A stretch of DNA of 64,000 nucleotides from Hungatella hathewayi WAL-18680 (GTDB taxonomy: Bacteria; Bacillota; Clostridia; Lachnospirales; Lachnospiraceae). The translations under genes were made by a program, and so were the position numbers. The DNA lies in contig NZ_JH379028.1 of assembly GCF_000235505.1 (NCBI RefSeq), positions 717,483 to 781,482 on the forward strand. Direction: 5' to 3'. The notes under the pieces are model-generated. The model made no database searches, was not told where the DNA came from, and worked only from the letters and a program-made list of their open reading frames with translations. Below, piece by piece: positions 8,474 through 15,935 of this stretch; the first letter of the stretch is position 1; the number at the start of each line of letters is the position of its first letter.

Positions 8474-9226
8474 TCAATTTCTCTTAAAATATTTCGCTTC
8501 TGTCAACTCCGCAATATACCCTTCCAAATCAGGAACCTTACGCTCCTTCGCCAGCCTGACAGCTCTGTCTATCTCGTAGGGTATTCTCACGAATTGAATA
8601 TCGAAGCTTGCTCCCATTTTCCTGCTTTCCTCCCCCTCAATCACCACATAAGAAGCCTGGCTCATGTCCAGCGGATTTCCGACACTCCCGGTATTCAGAA
8701 GGATTTTCCCATCAATCGTCTGCATGAACGCGCCGTGGATATCCGCATAAATCGCCACATCAGATTCCTTCTGAATCACTGCCTCTTCCCCGTATCCAAA
8801 CAATTCCCTTCTCTTCTCAATTGGACTGTCCGGAAAATACCGATAGAAATCCAGCGGATGTGCATGGAAGAACCGAACCAGCCGGCCACTTAAATACAGT
8901 TCCCCGGAATGGGGCAAAGTGCCAAAGTACTCCAGTCTTTCCTCTCCAATATCATCAAGAAACCACCGCACCCTGTCATTTAAATCAGCCGTCATTCCCT
9001 GCCTGTAATTGAGAAAATCCTCATAAAGCCCCATCTCCCAATTTCCCCTCACTATCACATCGCAGTTCTTTCGACAGATATCCATGGTCTCCCTGGAATT
9101 CGCTCCTTTCCCAACCATATCTCCCAGGCAAAATATCTTATCTGCCTTCCTTCTCTCAATATCCTCCATCACCCTCTCAAGCGCCGGCAAATTCCCATGG
9201 ATATCCGCTATCAATGCAATCTTCAC
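8474..9226 (-). CDS. Calcineurin-like metallophosphoesterase (YfcE/MJ0936-like)
   Basis: The 250-residue cytoplasmic hydrolase carries the metal-binding motifs of the family in order: IADIHGN at the N-terminus, CLGDMVGKG near 35, RGNWE near 60 (GNHD/E class), a His in FFHAHP near 117, and a final IYADIHGAF followed by LLNTGSVGNP. Family members hydrolyse phosphodiesters or phosphomonoesters with two metal ions; the natural substrate is not predictable. The start is the GTG at 9226, preceded by AAAGGAGGT; no ATG lies nearby. It is flanked by its own promoter (9287-9315) and a hairpin, so it is probably transcribed alone. Confidence 0.85.
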   Translation of the reverse strand: MKIALIADIHGNLPALERVMEDIERRKADKIFCLGDMVGKGANSRETMDICRKNCDVIVRGNWEMGLYEDFLNYRQGMTADLNDRVRWFLDDIGEERLEYFGTLPHSGELYLSGRLVRFFHAHPLDFYRYFPDSPIEKRRELFGYGEEAVIQKESDVAIYADIHGAFMQTIDGKILLNTGSVGNPLDMSQASYVVIEGEESRKMGASFDIQFVRIPYEIDRAVRLAKERKVPDLEGYIAELTEAKYFKRN

Positions 9227-9286
9227 ACGTCAACCTCCTTTACTTTAAAAGTCTCCCTATGCAAGTCCCTGTTTTTATATCCGTAT

Positions 9287-9315
9287 AATATAACATACTT
9301 AGTCCTCCATGTCAT
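9287..9315 (-). promoter_or_regulatory. Promoter of the metallophosphoesterase gene
   Basis: The minus strand shows ATGACA (9315-9310), a 17-base spacer and TATATT (9292-9287). It predicts a start about 55 bases before the GTG codon. Confidence 0.5.
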
Positions 9316-9407
9316 TAAAATTATATTTCCCCTATATCAAAAAACATAATCGGAAGTAAACTTCCAATCTCCTTTTTCCAATCTATGGTACACAATACTG
9401 GCCCAAA

Positions 9408-9480
9408 ATGAAAACCCCAGAGAAGCCACTCTGGGGTTTTTCGTTTTGCATATCCATGGATACTTAATTTCCTTTTGCCT
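9408..9480 (-). ncRNA. Putative diverged antisense RNA of a par-like cassette (orphan copy)
   Basis: This is a second, diverged copy of the antisense cassette at 9668-9739. It has the same extended -10 (TGGTATGAT, 9495-9487 on the minus strand) and the same terminator (AAAACCCCAGAG / CTCTGGGGTTTT, 9411-9422 and 9429-9440, loop AAGCCA). The part between promoter and terminator differs and resembles the toxin start region only loosely, so it may match a toxin encoded elsewhere or be a relic. Its -35 position overlaps the extended -10 of the toxin promoter on the other strand. Transcription is inferred, not shown. Confidence 0.45.
9411..9440. terminator. Symmetrical (bidirectional) terminator, upstream copy
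   Basis: A 12-bp stem AAAACCCCAGAG/CTCTGGGGTTTT has an A run on one side and a T run on the other, so it can stop transcription from both directions. It is nearly identical to the hairpin at 9671-9700. Confidence 0.75.
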
Positions 9481-9510
9481 ATTAATATCATACCACAAAT
9501 CGCTAATATA

Positions 9511-9519
9511 TGATATACT
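9511..9519 (+). promoter_or_regulatory. Extended -10 promoter of the small toxin-like gene
   Basis: TGATATACT fits the TGnTATAAT extended -10 form and predicts a start near 9526. A shifted TATAAT (9519-9524) is also possible. It overlaps the -35 region of the divergent antisense copy, so the two promoters could compete for polymerase. Confidence 0.5.
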
Positions 9520-9569
9520 ATAATTGTTGTCGCACCCTATACTGGCAACAGGAAGGGGGTGCTTACATA

Positions 9570-9650
9570 ATGAATTTACTCTCTTTTATTCTCTCTATCA
9601 CAGCAAGTGTCGTTGCCTACTTCATTTGCAAATGGCTAGATAAGAGATAA
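9570..9650 (+). CDS. 26-residue membrane peptide, Fst/par-type toxin-like
   Basis: The frame starts with ATG at 9570 after GGAAGGGGG (9551-9559) and ends with TAA at 9650. The peptide begins MNLLSFILSI, runs as one hydrophobic helix through the VVAYF segment, and ends with the charged tail CKWLDKR. Length, single membrane span and a W-L-D/N-charged tail match the Fst/Ldr group of type I toxins, whose members insert into the membrane. Its start region is repeated, without a start codon, at 9707-9735 inside a predicted minus-strand RNA. In the leader, GCACCC (9532-9537) can pair with GGGTGC (9557-9562) and hide the ribosome site, a common feature of type I toxin messages. It is too short for most gene callers. 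Toxicity is inferred. Confidence 0.65.
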   Translation: MNLLSFILSITASVVAYFICKWLDKR

Positions 9651-9667
9651 CAGCGACAATTAGCCTA

Positions 9668-9739
9668 ATGAAAACCCCAGAGTGGCCGCTCTGGGGTTTT
9701 CGCTTTGTGCTTACATATAGAATTTACTCTCTTTTGCCT
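9668..9739 (-). ncRNA. Predicted antisense RNA antitoxin (RNAII-like)
   Basis: A strong minus-strand promoter (9746-9774) would start an RNA of about 70 bases that ends at the symmetrical terminator 9671-9700. Its 5' half is the complement of 9707-9735, a 29-bp direct repeat of the toxin translation start (9559-9587) matching at 27 of 29 positions. The two mismatches fall on the start codon, so this copy encodes nothing. The RNA could therefore pair with the toxin message in trans across the start codon and also at the shared terminator. This layout is that of the enterococcal par (fst/RNAII) locus. The ppdK message, which has no clear terminator before 9700, might also read through here. Confidence 0.6.
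9671..9700. terminator. Symmetrical (bidirectional) terminator, downstream copy
   Basis: AAAACCCCAGAG (9671-9682) pairs with CTCTGGGGTTTT (9689-9700) around a 6-base loop. It ends the toxin message from the left and the antisense RNA, and probably the ppdK message, from the right. Confidence 0.8.
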
Positions 9740-9745
9740 ATCAAT

Positions 9746-9774
9746 ATCATACCACAAACCACTGACAATTACAA
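9746..9774 (-). promoter_or_regulatory. Promoter of the antisense RNA
   Basis: Minus strand: TTGTAA (9774-9769), 17-base spacer, and TATGAT (9751-9746) with the extended TGG just upstream. It lies after the ppdK stop codon and fits no protein gene, which supports a small RNA start near 9739. Confidence 0.65.
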
Positions 9775-9802
9775 GACTCGTTTCATCCGGATAAACACCC
9801 GT

Positions 9803-12427
9803 TTATCTCTCCGCCAACGCTGCCTGAGCCGCTGCCAGTCTTGCGATCGGTACGCGGAATGGGGAACAGGATACATAATCCAGTCCAATCTTATGGCAGA
9901 ATTCCACGGATGTCGGGTCTCCGCCGTGCTCGCCGCAGATACCTACGTGCATGTCAGGACGTACACCCTTGCCTAACTTGATAGCCATCTCCATCAGCTT
10001 GCCAACGCCATCCTGATCCAGTTTTGCGAATGGATCATTCTCAAAAATCTTGGTGTCGTAGTAAGCATTTAAGAACTTACCTGCGTCATCACGGGAGAAG
10101 CCATAAGTCATCTGGGTCAAATCGTTGGTACCGAAGCAGAAGAACTGTGCGTCTTTTGCAATCTCATCTGCTGTGATACATGCTCTCGGAATCTCAATCA
10201 TGGTTCCAACTTCGTACTCCAGCTCAATGCCAGATGCCGCAATCTCAGCGTCTGCAGTCTCAACCACGATATTCTTTACAAACTTCAGCTCTTTGTCATC
10301 ACAGATTAATGGAATCATAATCTCCGGACAAACCTTCCAGTCCGCATGCTGTTTCTGAACATTGATCGCCGCGCGGATAACAGCCTTGGTCTGCATCTTT
10401 GCAATCTCAGGATAGGTAACAGCCAGACGGCATCCACGATGACCCATCATCGGGTTGAACTCGTGTAAGGATGCGATGATTGTCTTGATCTGCTCCACAG
10501 TCTTGCCCTGGGAATCAGCCAGCTTCTTGATATCCTCCTCATCGGTAGGAACAAACTCATGTAACGGCGGGTCTAAGAAACGGATGGTAACCGGGTTGCC
10601 CTCCAGAGCCTCGTACAGAGCCTCGAAGTCTCCCTGCTGTACCGGAAGAATCTTCTCAAGAGCTGCCTCTCTCTCCTCCACAGTATCGGAGCAGATCATC
10701 TCACGGAATGCATCAATTCTGTCGCCCTCAAAGAACATATGCTCAGTACGGCAAAGACCGATACCCTCAGCGCCCAGCTCTCTTGCCTTTCTAGCATCGG
10801 CAGGAGTATCTGCGTTAGTTCTTACTTTCAGTCTTCTATACTTGTCAGCCCAGCCCATGATTCTGCCGAACTCGCCAGCGATAACCGCGTCCATGGTCTT
10901 AATCTGGCCATCATAAATCTTACCAGTGGAACCGTCTAAGGATAACCAGTCACCCTCATGGAATTCCTTGCCAGCCAGAGTGAACTTCTTGTTGGCCTCA
11001 TCCATAGCAATCTCGGAACAACCGGATACACAGCAGGTACCCATACCACGGGCTACTACTGCCGCATGGCTTGTCATACCGCCGCGGACTGTCAGGATAC
11101 CCTGAGCCGCCTTCATACCCTCGATATCCTCAGGAGATGTCTCAAGACGTACCAGAACAACCTTCTCGCCTCTTGCAGCCCACTCCTTCGCGTCCTCTGC
11201 CGTAAATACAATCTTACCGCAGGCAGCTCCAGGAGATGCAGCCAATGCTTTTGCCATCGGCTCAGCTGTCTTCAAGGTCTCGGTATCAAACTGAGGATGT
11301 AACAGAGTATCTAAGTTTCTAGGCTCAATCATAGCCACAGCCTTGTCCTCTGTAATCATGCCCTCATCCACTAAATCACAGGCAATCTTCAGTGCAGCCT
11401 TGGCAGTTCTCTTACCATTACGTGTCTGAAGCATGTACAGCTTCTTGTCCTCGATGGTGAACTCCATATCCTGCATATCTCTGTAATGGTCTTCCAGAGT
11501 ATGGCAGATACCAACGAACTGCTCGTATACTTCCGGCATAACCTCTTTCAACTGGTCAATCTTCTGAGGTGTGCGGACACCTGCCACAACGTCCTCGCCC
11601 TGTGCGTTCATCAGGAACTCGCCCATCAGATGCTTCTCGCCGGTAGCTGGGTCACGGGTAAATGCAACACCGGTACCTGATGTGTCGCCCATGTTACCAA
11701 ATGCCATCATCTGAACGTTAACAGCGGTACCCCAGGAATACGGGATATCATTGTCACGACGGTAAACGTTGGCTCTTGGGTTGTCCCAGGAACGGAATAC
11801 CGCTTTGATTGCTTCCATCAGCTGCTCCTTCGGGTCAACCGGGAAGTCCTGGCCAAGCATCTTCTTATACTCAGCTTTGAACTGGTTCGCCAGCTCTTTC
11901 AAATCATCGGCTGTCAAATCAACGTCCTGAGTTACGCCCTTCTCCTCTTTCATCTTGTCAATCAGCTCTTCAAAATACTTCTTGCCGACTTCCATAACAA
12001 CGTCAGAGAACATCTGGATAAATCTTCTATAACAATCCCACGCCCAACGCGGATTGCCGGATTTGGCTGCCAGAACCTCAACAACCTCCTCATTCAGACC
12101 CAGGTTTAAGATGGTATCCATCATACCTGGCATGGATGCTCTTGCACCGGAACGAACGGAAACTAACAGAGGATTCTCCTTGTCACCGAACTTTTTGCCG
12201 GTAATCTCTTCCATCTTTGTGATATGTTCCATGATCTGGCCCATAATCTCGTCGTTAATCTTCTTGCCGTCCTCATAATACTGAGTACAGGCCTCTGTCG
12301 TAATCGTAAAGCCCTGTGGTACCGGAAGGCCCAGGTTTGTCATCTCTGCTAAGTTGGCACCCTTGCCGCCTAACAGGTTCTTCATGCTGGCATTGCCTTC
12401 ACTGAATAAATACACCCATTTTGCCAT
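9803..12427 (-). CDS. ppdK: Pyruvate, phosphate dikinase
   Basis: The 874-residue enzyme interconverts pyruvate, ATP and phosphate with phosphoenolpyruvate, AMP and pyrophosphate; in anaerobic clostridia it serves glycolysis or gluconeogenesis. The N-terminal ATP-grasp domain begins with VYLFSEG and LLGGKGANLAEM. The central swivelling domain has the phosphorylated His in GGMTSHAAVVARGMG near residue 450. The C-terminal PEP/pyruvate barrel shows GLCRTEHMFF and the catalytic Cys of GICGEHGGDP. Length is normal. A GAGGAGGAAAATAACTT site precedes the ATG. It is transcribed alone from the promoter at 12580-12607 with a leader of about 145 bases; cre-like palindromes lie farther upstream, suggesting carbon control. 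Confidence 0.97.
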   Translation of the reverse strand: MAKWVYLFSEGNASMKNLLGGKGANLAEMTNLGLPVPQGFTITTEACTQYYEDGKKINDEIMGQIMEHITKMEEITGKKFGDKENPLLVSVRSGARASMPGMMDTILNLGLNEEVVEVLAAKSGNPRWAWDCYRRFIQMFSDVVMEVGKKYFEELIDKMKEEKGVTQDVDLTADDLKELANQFKAEYKKMLGQDFPVDPKEQLMEAIKAVFRSWDNPRANVYRRDNDIPYSWGTAVNVQMMAFGNMGDTSGTGVAFTRDPATGEKHLMGEFLMNAQGEDVVAGVRTPQKIDQLKEVMPEVYEQFVGICHTLEDHYRDMQDMEFTIEDKKLYMLQTRNGKRTAKAALKIACDLVDEGMITEDKAVAMIEPRNLDTLLHPQFDTETLKTAEPMAKALAASPGAACGKIVFTAEDAKEWAARGEKVVLVRLETSPEDIEGMKAAQGILTVRGGMTSHAAVVARGMGTCCVSGCSEIAMDEANKKFTLAGKEFHEGDWLSLDGSTGKIYDGQIKTMDAVIAGEFGRIMGWADKYRRLKVRTNADTPADARKARELGAEGIGLCRTEHMFFEGDRIDAFREMICSDTVEEREAALEKILPVQQGDFEALYEALEGNPVTIRFLDPPLHEFVPTDEEDIKKLADSQGKTVEQIKTIIASLHEFNPMMGHRGCRLAVTYPEIAKMQTKAVIRAAINVQKQHADWKVCPEIMIPLICDDKELKFVKNIVVETADAEIAASGIELEYEVGTMIEIPRACITADEIAKDAQFFCFGTNDLTQMTYGFSRDDAGKFLNAYYDTKIFENDPFAKLDQDGVGKLMEMAIKLGKGVRPDMHVGICGEHGGDPTSVEFCHKIGLDYVSCSPFRVPIARLAAAQAALAER

Positions 12428-12514
12428 AAGTTATTTTCCTCCTCGAGTTATGTAGAATTACTCTCTACTTGTTTTCTCTGCCGTCCGCATTTTACTTTCC
12501 ATGGCACGAAAATA

Positions 12515-12534
12515 GAGCTTGTCATGACAAACTC
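12515..12534. repeat. Palindrome in the ppdK leader
   Basis: GAGCTTGTCATGACAAACTC is a 20-bp near-perfect palindrome inside the predicted leader of ppdK, about 90-110 bases before the start codon. It could be an operator or a leader hairpin. Confidence 0.45.
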
Positions 12535-12579
12535 CAGAATCCGGCTCCCACGGGAAAGTCCCTCCGACGGCCTGTTAAT

Positions 12580-12607
12580 AGTATAACACAATTCGAAATC
12601 TAGTAAA
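12580..12607 (-). promoter_or_regulatory. ppdK promoter
   Basis: Minus strand: TTTACT (12607-12602), 16-base spacer and TATACT (12585-12580) with an extended TG one base upstream. The predicted start is near 12573. Confidence 0.6.
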
Positions 12608-12661
12608 GACTTTTACTGGAAAAAATCCTCACTTTTTTGGGGTATTTTTCATAAATTTTAC

Positions 12662-12794
12662 GTGTAAGGGCTTACAAAAATTGTCGTTTTCTGATATCCG
12701 TTTTACATTCGCATATACGAATATTATCCACAAAATTTCCCCCACAAGACCTGCCGGCGCCGCCCAGGCGCCCTGCTTTATGTAAGCGCTTACC
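12662..12794. promoter_or_regulatory. Two cre-like palindromes upstream of ppdK
   Basis: TGTAAGGGCTTACA (12663-12676) and ATGTAAGCGCTTACC (12779-12793) resemble catabolite-response elements (WTGNAANCGNWNNCW); the second matches the consensus fully. Between them ATTCGCATATACGAAT (12707-12722) is another palindrome. The 12428-12901 stretch holds no convincing gene. Two LacI/CcpA-type sites about 116 bp apart suggest looping or two control points, either for ppdK or for an unrecognised promoter. Confidence 0.5.
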
Positions 12795-12901
12795 AATTTT
12801 AATCCTGTCATGTGTCACAATTCCCGCTGCCGCCACACTCCTCTGCCCAATGCTGCCATACGAAAATGCCGGCTTCCGCCCTCTCACGCCGCCACCACTC
12901 C

Positions 12902-13585
12902 TCACAACTTTCCGTCCTCCACCACAAACCGCACCGCCTCCGGCCGGAACCCCGGCGACGCCTTATGAAACATCTGCCGGTACAACAGCTCCCGGATAAT
13001 GTAACACGTCTTCCCCAAGTACTCCCCGCGGGGCGTCTCCCTGAAAAAGTCGTCCTCCATCCCCTCGCTCAAATCATTTTCCAGCACGCCTTCAAAAATC
13101 TCATACTCTCCCAGAAGCTTGGCAAACAGCCTGGGCGTATACCGGTAATACGGCTTCTTCAGCTCCACCCCCGCCTGCTCCAGCACCTTTGCGATAAACT
13201 CCCCGCAGTGAAATGCCTTATACACCGGATGCCCGCCAAACACGGGAATCAACAGCATATTCAACAGGTTATACATAATCTCCCTGTCCCGCTTCACCTC
13301 GTCCATATAGGCCACCGCCCGCGCATACCCTTCCTCCGTCACCGGCACCCGGAAAATCTTCGTCTGAATCGGCACGTCCTCCCCCAGCGTGTAATACACC
13401 CGCTTCTCCTCGATATACCCGGAGATAGGCGGCGTCTTCGCCCGCAGTCTGGAAAATGCATAAAAATAAGTATAACTGTCATCCAGCGAAATCGCCACAT
13501 GGGTATAGGGATACCTGGTAGCCATCTGGCTCAGCCGCCCAAAGGTGGACGGCAGATACAGCAGCAGCACATACAACTCCTTCAT
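12902..13585 (-). CDS. Permuted papain-like (NlpC/P60 superfamily) protein
   Basis: The 227-residue protein is not a well-known enzyme, but it shows the order of a permuted NlpC/P60-type fold: a His in YPYTHVAISLDD near residue 29 followed much later by a Cys in FHCGEFIAKVLEQAGV. In permuted papain-like families these form the Cys-His pair of amidases or lipid-modifying enzymes. No signal peptide is obvious (the N-terminus KELYVLLLYLPSTFG is only mildly hydrophobic), so a cytoplasmic site is likely. The ATG at 13585 has GGGAGG six bases upstream and overlaps the degV stop (TGATG), showing coupling. The substrate is unknown; a membrane-lipid or peptide link through DegV is possible. Confidence 0.6.
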   Translation of the reverse strand: MKELYVLLLYLPSTFGRLSQMATRYPYTHVAISLDDSYTYFYAFSRLRAKTPPISGYIEEKRVYYTLGEDVPIQTKIFRVPVTEEGYARAVAYMDEVKRDREIMYNLLNMLLIPVFGGHPVYKAFHCGEFIAKVLEQAGVELKKPYYRYTPRLFAKLLGEYEIFEGVLENDLSEGMEDDFFRETPRGEYLGKTCYIIRELLYRQMFHKASPGFRPEAVRFVVEDGKL

Positions 13586-14484
13586 CACACACCTCCCGCA
13601 GCTTCCTCAAACGCCCCGTACCGGTCCACCACATCCAGGAAACAGATCCCCACAATCCGCTCCCCCGTATGGGCCCCGATGGCGCATCCCACCTGGGATA
13701 CCACCGGCCGTTTCACCTCCGCCCCCATTGACTTCATTATTCCCATCAATTCTTCCACCGCCTCCGGCACCGTCCCATGGCAGAAGGCCACCGGCTGGTT
13801 TTCAAATCCTGCTCCATGCTCCGCCACATACTCCGCCAGCGCCCGGTACGCCTTCTTCGTCCCTCGCACCAGCCGCAGAATTTTAAGACTCCCCTTCTCA
13901 TCCACCGTAATCACCGGCCGGATGGACAGCGTCTCCGCCACCATCCCCTTACCCCTGGTAATCCTTCCGCCGCGAATCAGATACTCCAGGGTATCCACCG
14001 TAAACACATGGCGGATATGCTCCCGGTAATACTCCGCCGCCTCCAGAAGCATTTCCCGGTCCGCCCCCTTCTCCCGAAGGCGCAGCAGATAATACACCAG
14101 CAGCCCAAAGCCCGCCGAAGCGCACCGGCTGTCCACAATACTCAAATCAAACTCCGGATACTCCTCCAGCAGATTCTCCCTGGCGATATGGGCCGCGTTC
14201 CAGGTAGCCGCAATCCCGGTAGAAAAACACACATACAAAACCGGCACCCCCGCCTCGGCATATCTTCGAAACGCCTCCTCAAACATATCCGGGTTAATGT
14301 GGTAGGTGCTGATTTCCCGCTTCCCCTCCCGCTGAATCTCGTAAAACTCAGACGGCCTTATGGTCTCCCCATCCAGGTAATCCTCCCCGTCAATCACCAC
14401 CGGCGTCGGTATCACATGCAGATGATAGTACTCTTTTATTTCCAACGGGATATCTGACGCAGAATCCGTTATAATTTCCAGCAT
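13585..14484 (-). CDS. DegV family fatty-acid-binding protein
   Basis: The 299-residue protein begins MLEIITDSASDIP and matches the DegV/FakB fold, whose members bind a fatty acid and present it to the FakA kinase for phospholipid synthesis. Family features are TDSASD at the N-terminus, STGIAATWNAA near 90 (the ligand-binding Thr/Ser region), IVDSRCASAGFG, the YLIRGGRI motif near 165 and the C-terminal IGAHTGERIVG. The ATG at 14484 is preceded by AGGAGGAAACAAAT; upstream in-frame codons lack a ribosome site. It is the first gene of a two-gene operon with the papain-like protein. No FakA kinase is in the window. Confidence 0.92.
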   Translation of the reverse strand: MLEIITDSASDIPLEIKEYYHLHVIPTPVVIDGEDYLDGETIRPSEFYEIQREGKREISTYHINPDMFEEAFRRYAEAGVPVLYVCFSTGIAATWNAAHIARENLLEEYPEFDLSIVDSRCASAGFGLLVYYLLRLREKGADREMLLEAAEYYREHIRHVFTVDTLEYLIRGGRITRGKGMVAETLSIRPVITVDEKGSLKILRLVRGTKKAYRALAEYVAEHGAGFENQPVAFCHGTVPEAVEELMGIMKSMGAEVKRPVVSQVGCAIGAHTGERIVGICFLDVVDRYGAFEEAAGGV

Positions 14485-14567
14485 ATTTGTTTCCTCCTGT
14501 TGATTTATCTCACATTTTACCATATAATAATCCTAATTTCTATACATAGAAGAAAAAGGGGGATATC

Positions 14568-15935
14568 ATGATACTTTTAGTCAAACCGGAACCTGCCCAC
14601 ACCGGCTTCTCGCTGGACATGGCGCTGAAAACGGAGCCGCTGGAACTGGAATACATCAAAGCCATGCTGACCTCCCACTCGATTTCTTCTTATATTTATG
14701 ACGCTTCCACCGACAGCCGCTCCTTCGAGTCCATTCTGGAACTGTACCGCCCACAGGCCGTGGCCATCACCGGCTACATCACCCAGGAATACCTGATGCT
14801 GTCCTACGCCAGAAGGGCCCGGGCTTTCTCCCCCAATACCATAACTATCATCGGCGGCTCCCACGCCCAGCACAACCAGGAGCATTTTTTCAAGCCGGAG
14901 GTCTCCTACATCTGCCGCTCCGACAACATTTACGCCATCCTGGACGTCCTGAATTACGAACATCTGGGAAATGCTTCCGCCACCGCCACGTCCCTGGACT
15001 CCATCGACGGCCTCTGCTACTTAAAAGACGGCACTTGGTTCACCAACCCGGTCCGCCCCTTTGACATCAACCTCCTGCCCATCCCGGAGCGCAGCCAGTT
15101 CACGGAGCACATGCACGCCTACCGCTACCTGGACGTGTCCCCCATCGCTCTCATCAAGACCTCCACCTCCTGCCCCTACCAATGCTCCTTCTGCTACGGC
15201 AGGACCTTAAACTGTGGAACCTACTATCAGCGGGACGTCGCCTCCATCATTGAGGAGCTGCTAACCATCCCCTGCGATAACATCCAGATTGCCGACGACG
15301 ATTTCCTCTTCGACATCCCCAGGCTTCTCGAATTCATGCGACTAATAAGAGAGCATCACATCCACAAAACCTTCATCTGCTACGGCCGTGCCGACTTCAT
15401 TTCCACCCACGAGGACCTGATGAAGGAGCTGGCCTCCATCGGTCTCAAATACTGCATGGTAGGCTTAGAAGCCGTGGACGACACCCGCCTGGACTCCTAC
15501 AACAAGCGCACCTCCAGCGATGCCAACCTGGAGACCATCCGCATTTTAAAGGAAGCAGGCATCCGTTTAACGGGCCTGTTTATCATCGATATCAATTTTA
15601 CCAGAAACGATTTCCGGGCCATGAGGCGATTTATCCACCGTCACAATATCACCTACACCGGCGTCTCCATCTTCACCCCCATACCGGGCACAGCCCTCTA
15701 CGAGGAGTACAAAGACAGACTCATCACCCACAACATGGAAAAATGGGATTTCATGCATCTGGTGGTGCAGCCGGTACATATGACACGTTTTCATTTCTAT
15801 CTGGAGTATTACCTGTTTGTCATGGATTTATTTCAGATAGCGCAAAAAGCGGGGATTTACCGCTTTCTGCGCCTGAAAGACTATAAGAATATCTTTTTAA
15901 AACTGCTGTTTTCCGATAGCTTCCGCCCTCATTAG
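14568..15935 (+). CDS. B12-binding-domain radical SAM protein
   Basis: The 455-residue protein has an N-terminal cobalamin-binding-like domain (about 1-130, with [14 protein letters not shown] and [11 protein letters not shown]) and a radical SAM core starting near residue 200 with the 4Fe-4S motif [19 protein letters not shown] before the core and [16 protein letters not shown] within it are typical of the BchE/P-methyltransferase-like group. The usual DxHxxG cobalamin-ligand motif is not clear, so the first domain may bind B12 base-off or not at all. Members catalyse methyl transfers or ring reactions on many substrates; none can be assigned. It has a GGGGGATATC ribosome site, is divergent from degV, and its stop overlaps the end of glyS tail to tail. 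Confidence 0.8.
   Translation: MILLVKPEPAHTGFSLDMALKTEPLELEYIKAMLTSHSISSYIYDASTDSRSFESILELYRPQAVAITGYITQEYLMLSYARRARAFSPNTITIIGGSHAQHNQEHFFKPEVSYICRSDNIYAILDVLNYEHLGNASATATSLDSIDGLCYLKDGTWFTNPVRPFDINLLPIPERSQFTEHMHAYRYLDVSPIALIKTSTSCPYQCSFCYGRTLNCGTYYQRDVASIIEELLTIPCDNIQIADDDFLFDIPRLLEFMRLIREHHIHKTFICYGRADFISTHEDLMKELASIGLKYCMVGLEAVDDTRLDSYNKRTSSDANLETIRILKEAGIRLTGLFIIDINFTRNDFRAMRRFIHRHNITYTGVSIFTPIPGTALYEEYKDRLITHNMEKWDFMHLVVQPVHMTRFHFYLEYYLFVMDLFQIAQKAGIYRFLRLKDYKNIFLKLLFSDSFRPH

Larger units (their letters stand above)
9559..9735 (+). repeat. Pair of 29-bp direct repeats of the toxin start region
   Basis: The copies are 9559-9587 and 9707-9735. They start GTGCTTACATA and end GAATTTACTCTCTTTT; only the two bases that make or break the ATG differ. 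They correspond in role to the direct repeats DRa/DRb of the par locus. Confidence 0.85.

Noticed and set aside
12629-12811. 60-residue minus-strand frame upstream of ppdK
   Set aside because: No family match, no ribosome site, and it overlaps the cre-like palindromes and ppdK promoter region.
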